NCBI RefSeq assembly: GCF_001440395.1
Contig: NZ_LLXZ01000096.1
Coordinates: 1 to 64,000 of the forward strand
Length of the DNA: 64,000 bases
Source of the DNA: Bradyrhizobium jicamae
GTDB lineage: Bacteria > Pseudomonadota > Alphaproteobacteria > Rhizobiales > Xanthobacteraceae
Reading direction: 5' to 3'
Shown here in pieces: positions 36,570 to 45,706 of the stretch. A program made the position numbers and the translations under genes. Positions within the stretch are counted from its first letter, which is position 1. Each line of letters begins with the position of its first letter. The notes beneath the pieces are model-generated. The model did no database searches, was not told the origin of the DNA, and saw nothing but the letters and a program-made list of their open reading frames with translations.

Positions 36570-37502
36570 TCAGAAGCCGACATCGCCGGTCCCTTTCAGC
36601 TCCAGCGTGGCGCGCGCCTCGTCCGGCGTCGCCAGCTCCAATCCGAGTCCTGTGAGGATCGAGCGGGCTAGTCTCACCTGCTCCGCGCTGGAGCTGGCGA
36701 GCTTGCCGGGCCCTGCCCAAAGGCTATCCTCGAGGCCCACGCGGATATTGCCGCCCATCGCGGCCGCCATGGCGCCTACCCGCATCTGCGCCGCGCCAGC
36801 GCCGAGCACCGACCAGACATAGTCGTTGCCGAACAGCCGATCGGCGGTGCGGCGCATCGTGGCGACGTCCTCGTAATGCGCGCCGATCCCGCCGAGCAGG
36901 CCAAAGACGGATTGGATGAAGAATGGCGGCCGGACGAGACCGCGGTCGACGAAGTGCTTGAGATTGTAGAGGTGGCCAAGATCGTAGCACTCGAACTCAA
37001 ATCGCGTGCGGCCGGGCGCACACAGCGAGAGAACCTCCTCGATCTCGGCGAAGGTGTTGCGGAAAACGAGGTTACGTGAAGACTCCAGGTGCTGGCGCTC
37101 CCATTGATGGGTGAAATTGTGATAGCGATCGAGCATCGGGAAGAGGCCGAAGTTGAAGGAGCCCATGTTGAGCGAGGCGAGTTCAGGCCGGAAATGACGG
37201 GCGGGCTCCACGCGTTCGGCAACCGTCATAAATGGACTACCGCCTGTCGTTATGTTGATCACGGCGCGGGACCGGCGGCTCAACTCTGGGACAATCTTCT
37301 GAAACCCTTCGACCGATTGGTCCGGCTGACCGGTCTTCGGGTTACGCGCGTGCACATGCAGGATGGCAGCACCCGCTTCCGCGGCGCGTACCCCCTCTTC
37401 GATAATCTCTTCCGGCGTCACTGGAAGATGTTCTGACATTGAGGGCGTGTGGATCGCGCCGGTCAGCGCGCAGGTGAGAATGACCTTGCCGGTCTTGGCC
37501 AT
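36570..37502 (-). CDS. Beta-keto acid cleavage enzyme (BKACE, DUF849)
   Basis: 310 residues, full length. TIM barrel with the Zn-binding pair His49/His51 in ILHVHARNP, the substrate motif NITTGGS, FECYDLGHLYNL, and the catalytic segment RVGLEDSLW. Members condense a beta-keto acid with acetyl-CoA to give acetoacetate and a new CoA thioester; specificity differs between subgroups. Its place after SDR and SMP-30 genes suggests that the substrate is the beta-keto acid formed after lactone opening and oxidation. Last gene of the minus-strand run from 40034. Confidence 0.9.
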   Translation of the reverse strand: MAKTGKVILTCALTGAIHTPSMSEHLPVTPEEIIEEGVRAAEAGAAILHVHARNPKTGQPDQSVEGFQKIVPELSRRSRAVINITTGGSPFMTVAERVEPARHFRPELASLNMGSFNFGLFPMLDRYHNFTHQWERQHLESSRNLVFRNTFAEIEEVLSLCAPGRTRFEFECYDLGHLYNLKHFVDRGLVRPPFFIQSVFGLLGGIGAHYEDVATMRRTADRLFGNDYVWSVLGAGAAQMRVGAMAAAMGGNIRVGLEDSLWAGPGKLASSSAEQVRLARSILTGLGLELATPDEARATLELKGTGDVGF

Positions 37503-37607
37503 CGAAAATCTCCAGAGAAAATCGGTGATGTAAGGGGCAGCACCCTGGTGGCGAGGACACCGTTAAGCTGCCTTGCCTGCCCTTTGATGAAGCTGTTTTT
37601 TTGCGGC

Positions 37608-38486
37608 TCAGCTCCCGAAGCGCGGCTCCGGGATGCCCTTGACGCTTAGCCCCGTGATTGCAAACAGGGCACCGCGCTGCTGGCCGTCATCGGGGAAGCG
37701 TGGCAAGGGTGGCTTCGCCATGGACGTCACGTATAGAATGTCGAGGTTGGGACCGCCGAACATCACGCTCGTGACCTTGCGCACCGGCATCTCAATAATG
37801 CGGTCAACGCTGCCGTCCGGCGCGTAACGCACGAGCTTACCATCGTAGACGAGCGCCTGCCATAGGAAGCCTTCTGCATCGACGGTAGCGCCGTCCGCGG
37901 CACCGCCGTTCGAACGATCCACTGTCGCGAAACGGCGCCGCTTCGTCGCAGCACCGGTCTCGATTTCATAGTCGTAGGCCCAGATCTCTCCCGTCCAGGT
38001 GTCGGCGAAATAGAAGGTCCGGTCGTCCGGGCTCCAGCACGGGCCATTGGAGACGATGATCTTCTCATCCAAGACGTGGAGCGAGAGATCGGGATCGAGC
38101 CGATAGAGACGGCCGGAGGCCTCGTCTTCCAGCGTATCCATGGAGCCAAATAGGAAACGTCCGCGGCGATCGACTTTACCGTCATTCAGGCGATTGCGCG
38201 GCAAATGTGTCTCGGGTGTCGCGATCGGCGTCAGGACGCCACTCTCCAGATCGAGATCATGCACGCCCGATTGGAGCGCAACGAGCGCGTGCATACCGTC
38301 GCGCCGCAGCGCCATCGAGCCGATCTTCGCCCCGACATCCCAGGCGCGAAGCTCGCGTCCATCTGCGGTCGCGCGAAAAACGCGGCCATCAATGCTGTCT
38401 AGCCAGTACAGACGCTGCTGCTCGACGTCCCAAAGCGGGCCTTCGCCAAGCGTCGTCTTCAGATCCGCTACGATCTCGATCTGCAA
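37608..38486 (-). CDS. SMP-30/gluconolactonase/LRE-family hydrolase
   Basis: 292 residues, six-bladed beta-propeller. Metal and active-site residues: Glu15 in TLGEGPLW, Asn101-Asp102 in RLNDGK, Asn147 in VSNGPCWS and the Asp in the GATVDAEGFLW region. These enzymes open sugar or related lactones. Cytosolic (no signal). Between SDR2 and BKACE, it fits a dehydrogenase-lactonase-cleavage sequence. LRE relatives can also act as regulators or drug-hydrolysing enzymes, so the lactone is inferred. Confidence 0.88.
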   Translation of the reverse strand: MQIEIVADLKTTLGEGPLWDVEQQRLYWLDSIDGRVFRATADGRELRAWDVGAKIGSMALRRDGMHALVALQSGVHDLDLESGVLTPIATPETHLPRNRLNDGKVDRRGRFLFGSMDTLEDEASGRLYRLDPDLSLHVLDEKIIVSNGPCWSPDDRTFYFADTWTGEIWAYDYEIETGAATKRRRFATVDRSNGGAADGATVDAEGFLWQALVYDGKLVRYAPDGSVDRIIEMPVRKVTSVMFGGPNLDILYVTSMAKPPLPRFPDDGQQRGALFAITGLSVKGIPEPRFGS

Positions 38487-38508
38487 GTCACCCCCCCGTT
38501 CTTACGGT

Positions 38509-39297
38509 TCATAAATATTCCACGTTCCCGTCAATGCTGATCGCCTGGCCGGTCACGTTGCGTCCACCTGGCGAACAGAGGAATAGGGCCATCGCCGCAA
38601 CGTCTTCGGCCGTCACCATGCGACGCAGTGAGATCTTCTTGAGGTATTCTTGGCGCATCGTGTCATAACTGGTACCTAGCTGCTCGGCGCGCGCGCGGAT
38701 CACGCCTTCGATGCGCGGACCCTCGACGATGCCCGGCAAAAGCGCGTTTACGCGGATGTCCTCGGGACCGAGTTCGGCGGCGAGCGATTTGACGAGCCCG
38801 ACAATGGCCCATTTCGTTGCGGCATAGGGGGTACGCCAAGCATAGCCGAGCCGGCCGGCAACGGAGGCCATGCAGAGGACTTGCCCATGGCGCGATTGGC
38901 GGAGCATTGGTACTGCGTGAGAGGCGAAGCGGTACTGCGCGTTGAGGTTGATATCAATTGTTTGCTGCCAGTCAGATTCTGCAATAGCGTCGATTCCGCC
39001 GGTCGGTCCTGCAATGCCCGCATTGTTGATAAGCACATCGAGACCGCTCCAACGCGCAGCCTGCGCGCGAAATAGGGTGGCTACCGCCTCGCGATCTGAC
39101 ACGTCGGCCTTGGTGGCAAGCACCTGTGGATGCTGATCGCGGAAGTCTGCAAGCGCATCCTCGTTGATGTCGCAGATATGCACGTGCGCACCCGCCTCAA
39201 CGAAGGCACGGGCAAGTGCGGCGCCAATGCCGGACGCGCCCGCCGAGATCAGGACGCGCAGCTCGGGATAAGGCACAAGACGCTGCAACACGCTCAT
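38509..39297 (-). CDS. Short-chain dehydrogenase/reductase (SDR) 2
   Basis: 262 residues from ATG 39297, which overlaps the GntR 2 stop by four bases (ATGA); the longer frame to 39615 lies inside gntR and is rejected. Cofactor motif SAGASGIG (18-25, with Ala for the usual Thr/Gly pattern), NNAG at 91-94, catalytic Ser145, Tyr158, Lys162 (YAATK), C-terminal VTGQAISIDGN. An Asp at the end of beta-2 (ICDIN) favours NAD. Likely oxidises a hydroxyl to a ketone or lactone upstream of the SMP-30 enzyme. Confidence 0.9.
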   Translation of the reverse strand: MSVLQRLVPYPELRVLISAGASGIGAALARAFVEAGAHVHICDINEDALADFRDQHPQVLATKADVSDREAVATLFRAQAARWSGLDVLINNAGIAGPTGGIDAIAESDWQQTIDINLNAQYRFASHAVPMLRQSRHGQVLCMASVAGRLGYAWRTPYAATKWAIVGLVKSLAAELGPEDIRVNALLPGIVEGPRIEGVIRARAEQLGTSYDTMRQEYLKKISLRRMVTAEDVAAMALFLCSPGGRNVTGQAISIDGNVEYL

Positions 39298-40034
39298 GTT
39301 GATATATCTTTGCGCCTGCGCCTTGGAGCAGCAACGGAACGCTCCTTGGCCGCTTTGTCCAGAAGGCGAGACAGGCAATTGGCCGCCTGCATGATGTCGT
39401 CGGTCACGGCCGCGCGGGCGGCGGGGGTGTCGCGGTCCAGCAGAGCATCGAGGATCCGGCGGTGCGCGTCCATGGAACGCTGCAGGTGGGCAGCGTCGGG
39501 CGCCACGAGTACGAAGCAGGGACCAATGAGCAGCCAAAAATTCTCGACGGCACCGAGAATCATCGGCGCCTGCGCGATCTGGTAGATCCGCCGGTGAAAA
39601 GCGAAGTTCATCCACAGATAAGCGGACCCATCCACTGCGTCAGCGGCTACCTGAAGGCGACCGTAGAGCTGCGTGACCTCTGCATCGTCGACGCGCGTCA
39701 TGCGCGAGGCTGCGCGCTCAGCCAGCAGCCCCTCCAGCGCCACCCGCGCATCGCGCACATCCCGCAGCTGCGGCTCGGATAGCTGGCCCACGCTGAACCG
39801 CGCCGTACCGCTGAATTCGAAGGCCCCTTCGGCCTGCAGGCGGCGGAGCGCCTCGTCCACCGGCATCGGGCTCGAGCCCAGCGCCTCGGCAAGGCCGCGG
39901 ATTGTCAGCCTCTGGCCCGGCGCAAAACGGCCGGCCATCAGACCATCTCTCAAATGCCGGTAAACCTGATCCTTCACCGCCTCCTGGGCGACCGACGGCG
40001 ATGGCGGCAAAGTAATAACGTTGTGCAATTTCAA
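39294..40034 (-). CDS. GntR-family (FCD-type) regulator 2
   Basis: 246 residues from TTG 40034. Same domain plan as the regulator at 34790 and almost the same sequence in the DNA-binding part (RFAPGQRLTIRGLAEALGSS identical), so both should bind the same operator. One difference in the recognition region is PVDEALRRL here against PVREALRRL there. The arginine in that position is usual in GntR proteins, so this copy may bind DNA more weakly. First gene of the GntR2-SDR2-SMP30-BKACE run; operator at 40047-40060. Confidence 0.9.
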   Translation of the reverse strand: MKLHNVITLPPSPSVAQEAVKDQVYRHLRDGLMAGRFAPGQRLTIRGLAEALGSSPMPVDEALRRLQAEGAFEFSGTARFSVGQLSEPQLRDVRDARVALEGLLAERAASRMTRVDDAEVTQLYGRLQVAADAVDGSAYLWMNFAFHRRIYQIAQAPMILGAVENFWLLIGPCFVLVAPDAAHLQRSMDAHRRILDALLDRDTPAARAAVTDDIMQAANCLSRLLDKAAKERSVAAPRRRRKDIST

Positions 40035-40046
40035 GGCCCCTTTGGA

Positions 40047-40060
40047 TATGTGATCACATA
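40047..40060. promoter_or_regulatory. GntR operator, site 2
   Basis: TATGTGATCACATA, a perfect 14-bp palindrome 12 bases upstream of the GntR 2 start codon. Best copy of the three sites. Confidence 0.75.
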
Positions 40061-40238
40061 AGAAGCGTCAAGAGTCGCCTCGATGGGTGGTCTATCTGGC
40101 TCACCGAAATTCCGAGCCGCGCGGTGTGGGCAGCGGGCCCGGTGTTGTCGAACGGCTCGGCTTGAGCTTGACGATTCAGAGCGCCGAGAGCCTGCAGCAG
40201 CAATGAGCCTCGGACCGAAGGCAATAGGGTTAGAGGTT

Positions 40239-41153
40239 TCACGCATCAAGCAGTTCGTTCGATGACAGCTGTAGGATTTCGACCGCGTGCAGGCCGTCCA
40301 CCAGGGCCCGGTACTGCGGTCGCGCCGCGACCGTGGCGGCAACGAGTTTCTTTCCCGGGCCAATTTCGCCGGCGCGGATCAGCAGCACGCCCTTCCAGAA
40401 CGTTGGCTCGGGGTCAGCTCCGATCAGTGCCTGAGCGTCCGTGAGCGTACGCAGTGCCTCCGCAAGCTGCGGACCTGTCGCTACCGCAGCGCGCGAGAGC
40501 AGCCCGGGTGTGAAGACAGACGCACCGAAGATCGTGTGTGCCTGACAGAGCTTAGCGAGCCTTCGCAATTCGACGAGCGGGGCCGGATGGTCGTCGACTC
40601 GCACATCGATGCCCCGGTTGCTCCAAAGCGCTGGACCGGCGTCGGCCGACACCACAAGGAGCGCGGCCGACATCCGGCCACGGGCGTCACCGCCGGCGGC
40701 CTCACCTGCATCCATGGCCGCCAGCATACGGTCGACGAGTGGGCCGGCAGTGTTCTCGTACGCTGCGAGCATGGCAGAAACGACGTCGTCGCTGGCGAGC
40801 ATATTTCCCAGCACCACAACGTTATTGGCCTGAAGTTGAGCACGATACGGAACGCAGCGATCGCCAGTAAACATGGCTTTGCCGCCGGCGGCATCGAGGA
40901 AGGCGACCTGGCGCAGTTCTCGGTCGGCGTCCTTTGCGAGCAGACTCGCGAGCGCCGACTCCGCCGATGCGCCTGAAGCCATGAGGTCTAGCCCATTCGG
41001 CCCGTACGCTGGATCGACGAAGGACTGGGTCGCAACTGCACCAACGCCGGCTCGCGCAAACGTCACAACGCGCCCGAGTGCAAAATAATGCGACTGGCTT
41101 GCCACACCCAACTGGCCGGTGATTGCGTCTCTGGCGACGATCGAGCACGTCAT
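40239..41153 (-). CDS. DUF1028 protein (Ntn-hydrolase-like)
   Basis: 304 residues. MTCSIVARDAITGQLGVASQ followed by YFALGRVVTFARAGVGAVATQ, the AYGPNGLDLMASG stretch and GDRCVPYRAQLQANN are hallmarks of DUF1028, a family with an Ntn-type fold often found with amidohydrolase or peptide-utilisation genes. Function not established; an amide or lactam hydrolase is plausible. The start lies 2 bases after the stop of the alpha/beta hydrolase, so they are co-translated. Normal length includes a C-terminal extension of about 80 residues. Confidence 0.85.
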   Translation of the reverse strand: MTCSIVARDAITGQLGVASQSHYFALGRVVTFARAGVGAVATQSFVDPAYGPNGLDLMASGASAESALASLLAKDADRELRQVAFLDAAGGKAMFTGDRCVPYRAQLQANNVVVLGNMLASDDVVSAMLAAYENTAGPLVDRMLAAMDAGEAAGGDARGRMSAALLVVSADAGPALWSNRGIDVRVDDHPAPLVELRRLAKLCQAHTIFGASVFTPGLLSRAAVATGPQLAEALRTLTDAQALIGADPEPTFWKGVLLIRAGEIGPGKKLVAATVAARPQYRALVDGLHAVEILQLSSNELLDA

Positions 41154-41155
41154 GT

Positions 41156-41941
41156 TCAGACCTCAACATGTTTGAGGTGCGCCTTGATCGCCGCGATCAA
41201 AGTCGGCGGATCTTCCAGCATCGGCAAATGACCGATGCCTGGCAGGAGAACGTGTGGAGCATGCAGCATGGCTGCCATTTCGGCGCCGGCCGCGGGAGGG
41301 CAGGTAAGGTCGAACTCGCCGGTCAGAACCGTCACAGGACAGCTTACGCTAGCAACCTGGGCCCTGATATCTGCCGCGCAGGCGGCCCGCCACACCCGAC
41401 GGATGTCGTCCTTGCCGTTGGGATTGCGCAATGCCATGGTCTTGGCCACCACCTCGGCGGATGCGTATGGACCGAGGGCGTATTTCGGCAGGACGAGCTC
41501 AAACATCTCGGTGACGGTGTGATGCTCAAGGGTGGATAGCACCGCCGCATTGTCGGGATCCTTCGAGTAGAGCTGGCTGCCTACCGCAACAGCCGAGATG
41601 ACCCGATCCGGCTCGGCGGCTGCGAGATAGACCGAGATCGCCCCGCCGAGCGAACCGCCGATGGCGTGAAAGCGACCGACGCCCGCCCGGTCGACGGCGT
41701 CGATGCAGTCCTGCGCCCACCTTGCAAGGTCGTAGTGCTCGGCCGGTGGCGAGTCACCGAATCCACGCATGTCAGGGACAATCGCGAACCGGTCAGCGAA
41801 CGCCGGTACGATCTCGGCCCACGCCGCACCCCGGAGATTGATGGGATGCACGAACAGAAGCGGCGACCTGCTCGCGTCCATCTCGCCATGGTAAGAGACG
41901 GCAATCGTACCGACCGGTCGTTTGATAGTAAGCCGCCTCAT
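41156..41941 (-). CDS. Alpha/beta-fold hydrolase
   Basis: 261 residues from ATG 41941 (GGAGGAG 6-12 bases upstream; the longer frame to 42067 is rejected). Catalytic triad Ser97 in GGSLGG, Asp211 in TGEFDL and His238 in GIGHLP; oxyanion region LLFVHPINLRG. Similar in type to 3-oxoadipate enol-lactonase and C-C or ester hydrolases of ring-cleavage pathways. Cytosolic. Middle of the ORF98-SnoaL-hydrolase-DUF1028 run behind operator site 3. Confidence 0.9.
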   Translation of the reverse strand: MRRLTIKRPVGTIAVSYHGEMDASRSPLLFVHPINLRGAAWAEIVPAFADRFAIVPDMRGFGDSPPAEHYDLARWAQDCIDAVDRAGVGRFHAIGGSLGGAISVYLAAAEPDRVISAVAVGSQLYSKDPDNAAVLSTLEHHTVTEMFELVLPKYALGPYASAEVVAKTMALRNPNGKDDIRRVWRAACAADIRAQVASVSCPVTVLTGEFDLTCPPAAGAEMAAMLHAPHVLLPGIGHLPMLEDPPTLIAAIKAHLKHVEV

Positions 41942-42130
41942 AAATTCTCCTCCACGGGCACGACGTCCCAAACGACCGCAAGGACGCTCAAATGCGGCTC
42001 GTTCGTCGATTCCAACGAACGCTCGAGCATGTGCCCATCCGCCTTCTCGCGCGCGCGGCGGGCACATGGAACAGCAGCTTCCGCTGGAAAATCTGTTCTG
42101 ATCTCCTTGCAGACAGGCTGGTTGCCTGGG

Positions 42131-42640
42131 CTATGGCTTTTGGTCGTCCGTGACCGAGAAGCTCTTGCCAAAACTGGGCGGCAGATAGCCGACGCCGCGC
42201 GAGGCATAGCTATCGCCGAACGGCTGCCGGACCTTATCTTTTGGCGCCATCTCCGAGCAGTGGAAGTGCCAGATCTTCCACTCCGGCTTTCCGTCTCCGT
42301 CATTACGCACGTAGATCTCCGTGCTGCGCAGGTACTGTTCCGGTTTCTCGACGGTCTCGAAGTTGCCTTCGCAAAGCAGGTAAGCCATGTCTCCGTGCAC
42401 ATCCAGACGCCAGATGTGCATGACCGCGGGTTTCGATCGCGGCGTGTCCTTGAACCACTCCCAGAAGGCGGTAAGCTCTTCCCGCCCGAAGTACGGATCA
42501 CCGCTCAGGTTGAAATTCAAGAATGCGGTCCCACTCGGGAAGCAGGTTCGCATCAAGGGGATATCCCACTTGTAATTGGCGACCCACCAGTTGCGGTGCG
42601 CTTTCAAAATGGCTGCTCGGTCCTCATCTACAGTCGGCAT
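42131..42640 (-). CDS. SnoaL/NTF2-like protein
   Basis: 169 residues. NTF2-like cone fold: VDEDRAAILKAHRNWWVANY, GREELTAFWEWF, VMHIWRLDVHGDMAYLLCEG, EWKIWHFHCSEM. Such proteins are small-molecule isomerases, cyclases, dehydratases or non-catalytic binders. The C-terminal 35 residues extend beyond the usual domain. A role on the same intermediate as the neighbouring hydrolase is inferred. Confidence 0.8.
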   Translation of the reverse strand: MPTVDEDRAAILKAHRNWWVANYKWDIPLMRTCFPSGTAFLNFNLSGDPYFGREELTAFWEWFKDTPRSKPAVMHIWRLDVHGDMAYLLCEGNFETVEKPEQYLRSTEIYVRNDGDGKPEWKIWHFHCSEMAPKDKVRQPFGDSYASRGVGYLPPSFGKSFSVTDDQKP

Positions 42641-42807
42641 GGATGCTCCTAGTGGTGTGATCGTGAAATTGGTCGCCGAGGATCCCCTTAGATTGGCGAC
42701 CTCATCGACCTCTGGTCCAACGACCAGGGCAGATTTTCGTTTGTTACTGGATGTGCTCCCGAAGCCATGGTCGTCTCCAGACGCCCTGGACAGCAGTTCT
42801 GAGCGGC

Positions 42808-43104
42808 TCAGCTGAGCGGGCGCGGCGCCAAGCGCGAGATGGCGAGCCCACAGCCAGACCCAAATCGAGACGATGATGCCGCTCCTCGTGTTCGCAGGAC
42901 GTCAATCACGCCAAGGCAGCACGGGCATAGCTCGCGAAGCACCGCCACCAACTCGGTGGACTTGTTGATCCAATCGACCCCGCGACACAGCGCGTCGCGC
43001 ACCCGCATCAAACTTGAACCGAGTGCCACAACGAGCAGCGCGAAGCGGTGGCCGTGTTGGGCGACCAATAGCCAGCCGTGGGCTGGCGCGACAATGCGAC
43101 TCAC
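42808..43104 (-). CDS. Hypothetical ORF behind operator site 3
   Basis: 98 codons from GTG 43104, with GGAGGAA 6-12 bases upstream and the operator 23 bases upstream, so the translation signals are good. The product is rich in Cys and Arg with one weakly hydrophobic segment (FALLVVALGSSLM) and is not recognised. It may be the 5' remainder of a former first gene of this operon. Confidence 0.45.
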   Translation of the reverse strand: MSRIVAPAHGWLLVAQHGHRFALLVVALGSSLMRVRDALCRGVDWINKSTELVAVLRELCPCCLGVIDVLRTRGAASSSRFGSGCGLAISRLAPRPLS

Positions 43105-43124
43105 TCGATTTCCTCCACTTTAGA

Positions 43125-43138
43125 TATGTGATCACAAA
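43125..43138. promoter_or_regulatory. GntR operator, site 3
   Basis: TATGTGATCACAAA with core TGTGATCACA at 43127-43136, in front of the ORF98-SnoaL-hydrolase-DUF1028 operon. Sequence to its right (AATAAGCGTCAAGC) recalls that of site 2 (AGAAGCGTCAAGA). Confidence 0.7.
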
Positions 43139-43203
43139 TCAAAATAAGCGTCAAGCATGTCGGGAAGAGGCGCTTAACCTGGCGCGTGGACGCCTGCCCT
43201 CCG

Positions 43204-45663
43204 CTAGGTCATTTCAACAGCCTTGTTACGGGGCTCGGGTACGCCTGCCCCATCGCGGCGGTCGTCCAGTCCAGTAACAATCGGCTTCAGCTCAGGAGGG
43301 TTCAACGAAGCGACATAGCGATCATCCGCAACATCGCCATAGACCGTCGTACGTTGGCGCGGCAGGCGTGCCATGTCGCGGATAAGCTCTTCCACTTGCT
43401 TCGGAGGCATTTCGTGGCCGTGCTGGGCACCGGCTGAACGCGAGATCGTTTCATCCATCAACGTGCCGCCGAGATCGTTCACGCCGGCATCAAGGCAGGC
43501 GCGGATGCCGTTTTCCCCAAGCTTCACCCACGACGCCTGGATGTTGGAGATCATGCCGTGGAATACGAGCCGTCCGATCGCATGCATGAGAACGACCTCG
43601 CGAAACGTCGGTCCCTTGCGCGAGCGCCCCTTCAAATAGATCGGTGCTTCCATATGGACGAACGGCAATGGGACAAATTCAGTGAAGCCGCCGGTGTCGG
43701 CCTGAAGATTTCTGATGTGCAAGAGATGCTTCGCCCAATGCTCGTAACGATCAACATGGCCGAACATGATGGTTGCGGTGCTGCGCAATCCGGCTCGATG
43801 CGCCGCTCCCATGATCTCCAGCCACTGCGCCGTGTTGATCTTGTCGGGACACAGAATAGCGCGGACCTCGTCATCCAGGATTTCCGCGGCTGTCCCGGGC
43901 AATGTGCCAAGACCGACTTCCTTCAACTTGCGAAGAAATTCATCGACCGAAATCCGGAGCGTCTTCGCACCCTGGAATACCTCGAGCGGCGAAAAGGCAT
44001 GGACATGCATCTCGGGCGTGAACTGCTTTACCGTCCGGCAAATCTCAAGGTACTTCGCGCCGGTATAAGACGGATGGATCCCACCCTGCATGCAAACTTC
44101 GGTCGCGCCGCGCTCCCAAGCTTCGCGCGCGCGACGCCCGATCTCGTCCATCGAAATATCGTAGGGCCGCCCTCGGAGATTCTCCGCGAGTTTGCCCTTG
44201 GAAAACGCACAGAACTGGCACCTGAAGTAGCAGATATTGGTGTAATTGATGTTGCGGTTGACGACATAGCTGACGGTATCGCCGTTGACGTCGCGGCGCA
44301 GCTCGTCGGCGGCGCGGCACACGGCTGTGAAATCGCGCTCCTCGGCCTCGAACAGGGAAACTATCTCTGCTTCGTCAAGTTGTGTCCCCGATTGAGCCCT
44401 TGTGACAATTCTCCCAACGGGGCTGATGATGGCAGGCATCTTAATTTCTTCATACAGGATCGCAAGGTCGCCGGCAGGCGGGTCGCACCTCGCCCCCGGG
44501 CACCACTCGTCCAAACGTGGCCAGCCGTTTCCATCGATGAGCCGCAGCAAGGTTTGCTGCAGCGATCTGTCAGACCAGCGTGCATATTGACGCGCATAGG
44601 AAGGATAAACTGCGAGACGCTCGACGAGCTTCTTGCCGCATGCGGCGGTGGCCTCCGCAAGACGTGCGAGATGCGGCCAAGGCGCCTCGGGATTGACATG
44701 GTCCGGCGTGACTGGGGAAACGCCGCCCCAGTCATTGATGCCAGCGGCTACGATCATGTCGAGTACGCCCGGGCTGAGATTGGGCGGAGCCTGGATGTTC
44801 ATATCGGGCCGGAACAGCAATCGCGCCAATGCAATGGTCCAGAGATGCTCTTCAAGCGCCGGCGCCGGCGCATGTCTCATCCGGGTATTCGGCTTCGGCT
44901 TGAAGTTCTGGATAATGATCTCTTGAATATGCCCGTAGCGTTCGTCCAGATTGCGCAATGCCAACAGCGACGAGATGCGCTCAAGCGGCGTCTCGCCGAT
45001 ACCGACAAGCAATCCAGTCGTAAAAGGCACAGCAAGCTGGCCGGCGAGTTCAATCGTCCACAGCCGCCTTGCCGGATCTTTGTCGGGCGAACCGAAATGC
45101 GGTCCTCCAGGCTCGCACAGCCGCGCGGATGCACTTTCGAGCATAATTCCTTGCGAGATGGAAACCGTCCGCAAGGCTGCGATATCATCGGCTTCCATCA
45201 AGCCCGGATTGAGATGGGGCAGCAGGCCCGTCTCGCGGAAAACGACTTGTGCAGCTTTTTTGAGATAAGCGAGCGTCGTTGCAAAGCCCATCTCGTGCAG
45301 CTCGTTCGCCGCATGGCGGTACCGCAGCTCAGGCTTGTCGCCCAGCGTAAACAGCGCCTCTTTGCATCCAGCGTCACGACCGGCTTGCGCGATCGCGAGC
45401 ACCTCATCGATGGTGAGGTAGGCGCGTTGCCCTTTGCGAGGCGCATGGGCGAATGTGCAGTAATGGCAGACATCCCGGCATAGCTGCGTAAGCGGAATGA
45501 AGACTTTTCGCGAATAGGAGATTTTTCTGCCGTGGAGCTCATCCCGCGTACTTGCCGCCATCCTCATCATATCGGAATGAGATACATCACGGACGAGGGA
45601 CAAGACCTCGGAGGCCGAAATATCGCTTCGCCTAAGCGAATCCTGAAGCATCCGATTTGTCAT
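43204..45663 (-). CDS. fbiC: FO synthase, fused CofG-CofH (FbiC)
   Basis: 819 residues. Two radical-SAM domains in one chain: CofG part with CRDVCHYC (Cys62, Cys66, Cys69) and CofH part with CYFRCQFC (Cys478, Cys482, Cys485), the CX3CX2C clusters. Together they make the deazaflavin FO from tyrosine and the pyrimidine 5-amino-6-ribitylaminouracil. Further landmarks: FTLGDKPELRY, NDWGGVSPVTPDHVNPE, GGIHPSYTG, GTAAEILDDEVR. The fused form is typical of bacteria. ATG 45663 has GAGGAG upstream. Last gene of the F420 operon, 43 bases after cofC. Confidence 0.96.
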   Translation of the reverse strand: MTNRMLQDSLRRSDISASEVLSLVRDVSHSDMMRMAASTRDELHGRKISYSRKVFIPLTQLCRDVCHYCTFAHAPRKGQRAYLTIDEVLAIAQAGRDAGCKEALFTLGDKPELRYRHAANELHEMGFATTLAYLKKAAQVVFRETGLLPHLNPGLMEADDIAALRTVSISQGIMLESASARLCEPGGPHFGSPDKDPARRLWTIELAGQLAVPFTTGLLVGIGETPLERISSLLALRNLDERYGHIQEIIIQNFKPKPNTRMRHAPAPALEEHLWTIALARLLFRPDMNIQAPPNLSPGVLDMIVAAGINDWGGVSPVTPDHVNPEAPWPHLARLAEATAACGKKLVERLAVYPSYARQYARWSDRSLQQTLLRLIDGNGWPRLDEWCPGARCDPPAGDLAILYEEIKMPAIISPVGRIVTRAQSGTQLDEAEIVSLFEAEERDFTAVCRAADELRRDVNGDTVSYVVNRNINYTNICYFRCQFCAFSKGKLAENLRGRPYDISMDEIGRRAREAWERGATEVCMQGGIHPSYTGAKYLEICRTVKQFTPEMHVHAFSPLEVFQGAKTLRISVDEFLRKLKEVGLGTLPGTAAEILDDEVRAILCPDKINTAQWLEIMGAAHRAGLRSTATIMFGHVDRYEHWAKHLLHIRNLQADTGGFTEFVPLPFVHMEAPIYLKGRSRKGPTFREVVLMHAIGRLVFHGMISNIQASWVKLGENGIRACLDAGVNDLGGTLMDETISRSAGAQHGHEMPPKQVEELIRDMARLPRQRTTVYGDVADDRYVASLNPPELKPIVTGLDDRRDGAGVPEPRNKAVEMT

Positions 45664-45706
45664 CGTCAGAACTCCTCATGCTCCGCTATGCACGGCGGAG
45701 CTCCCA

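Noticed and set aside
41666-42652. 328-codon plus-strand frame
   Set aside because: Antisense to the alpha/beta hydrolase and SnoaL-like genes.
43558-45483. 641-codon open frame on the plus strand
   Set aside because: It lies wholly opposite fbiC, whose motifs are unmistakable; the plus-strand translation is Arg/Pro-rich without family features. A GC-driven antisense frame.
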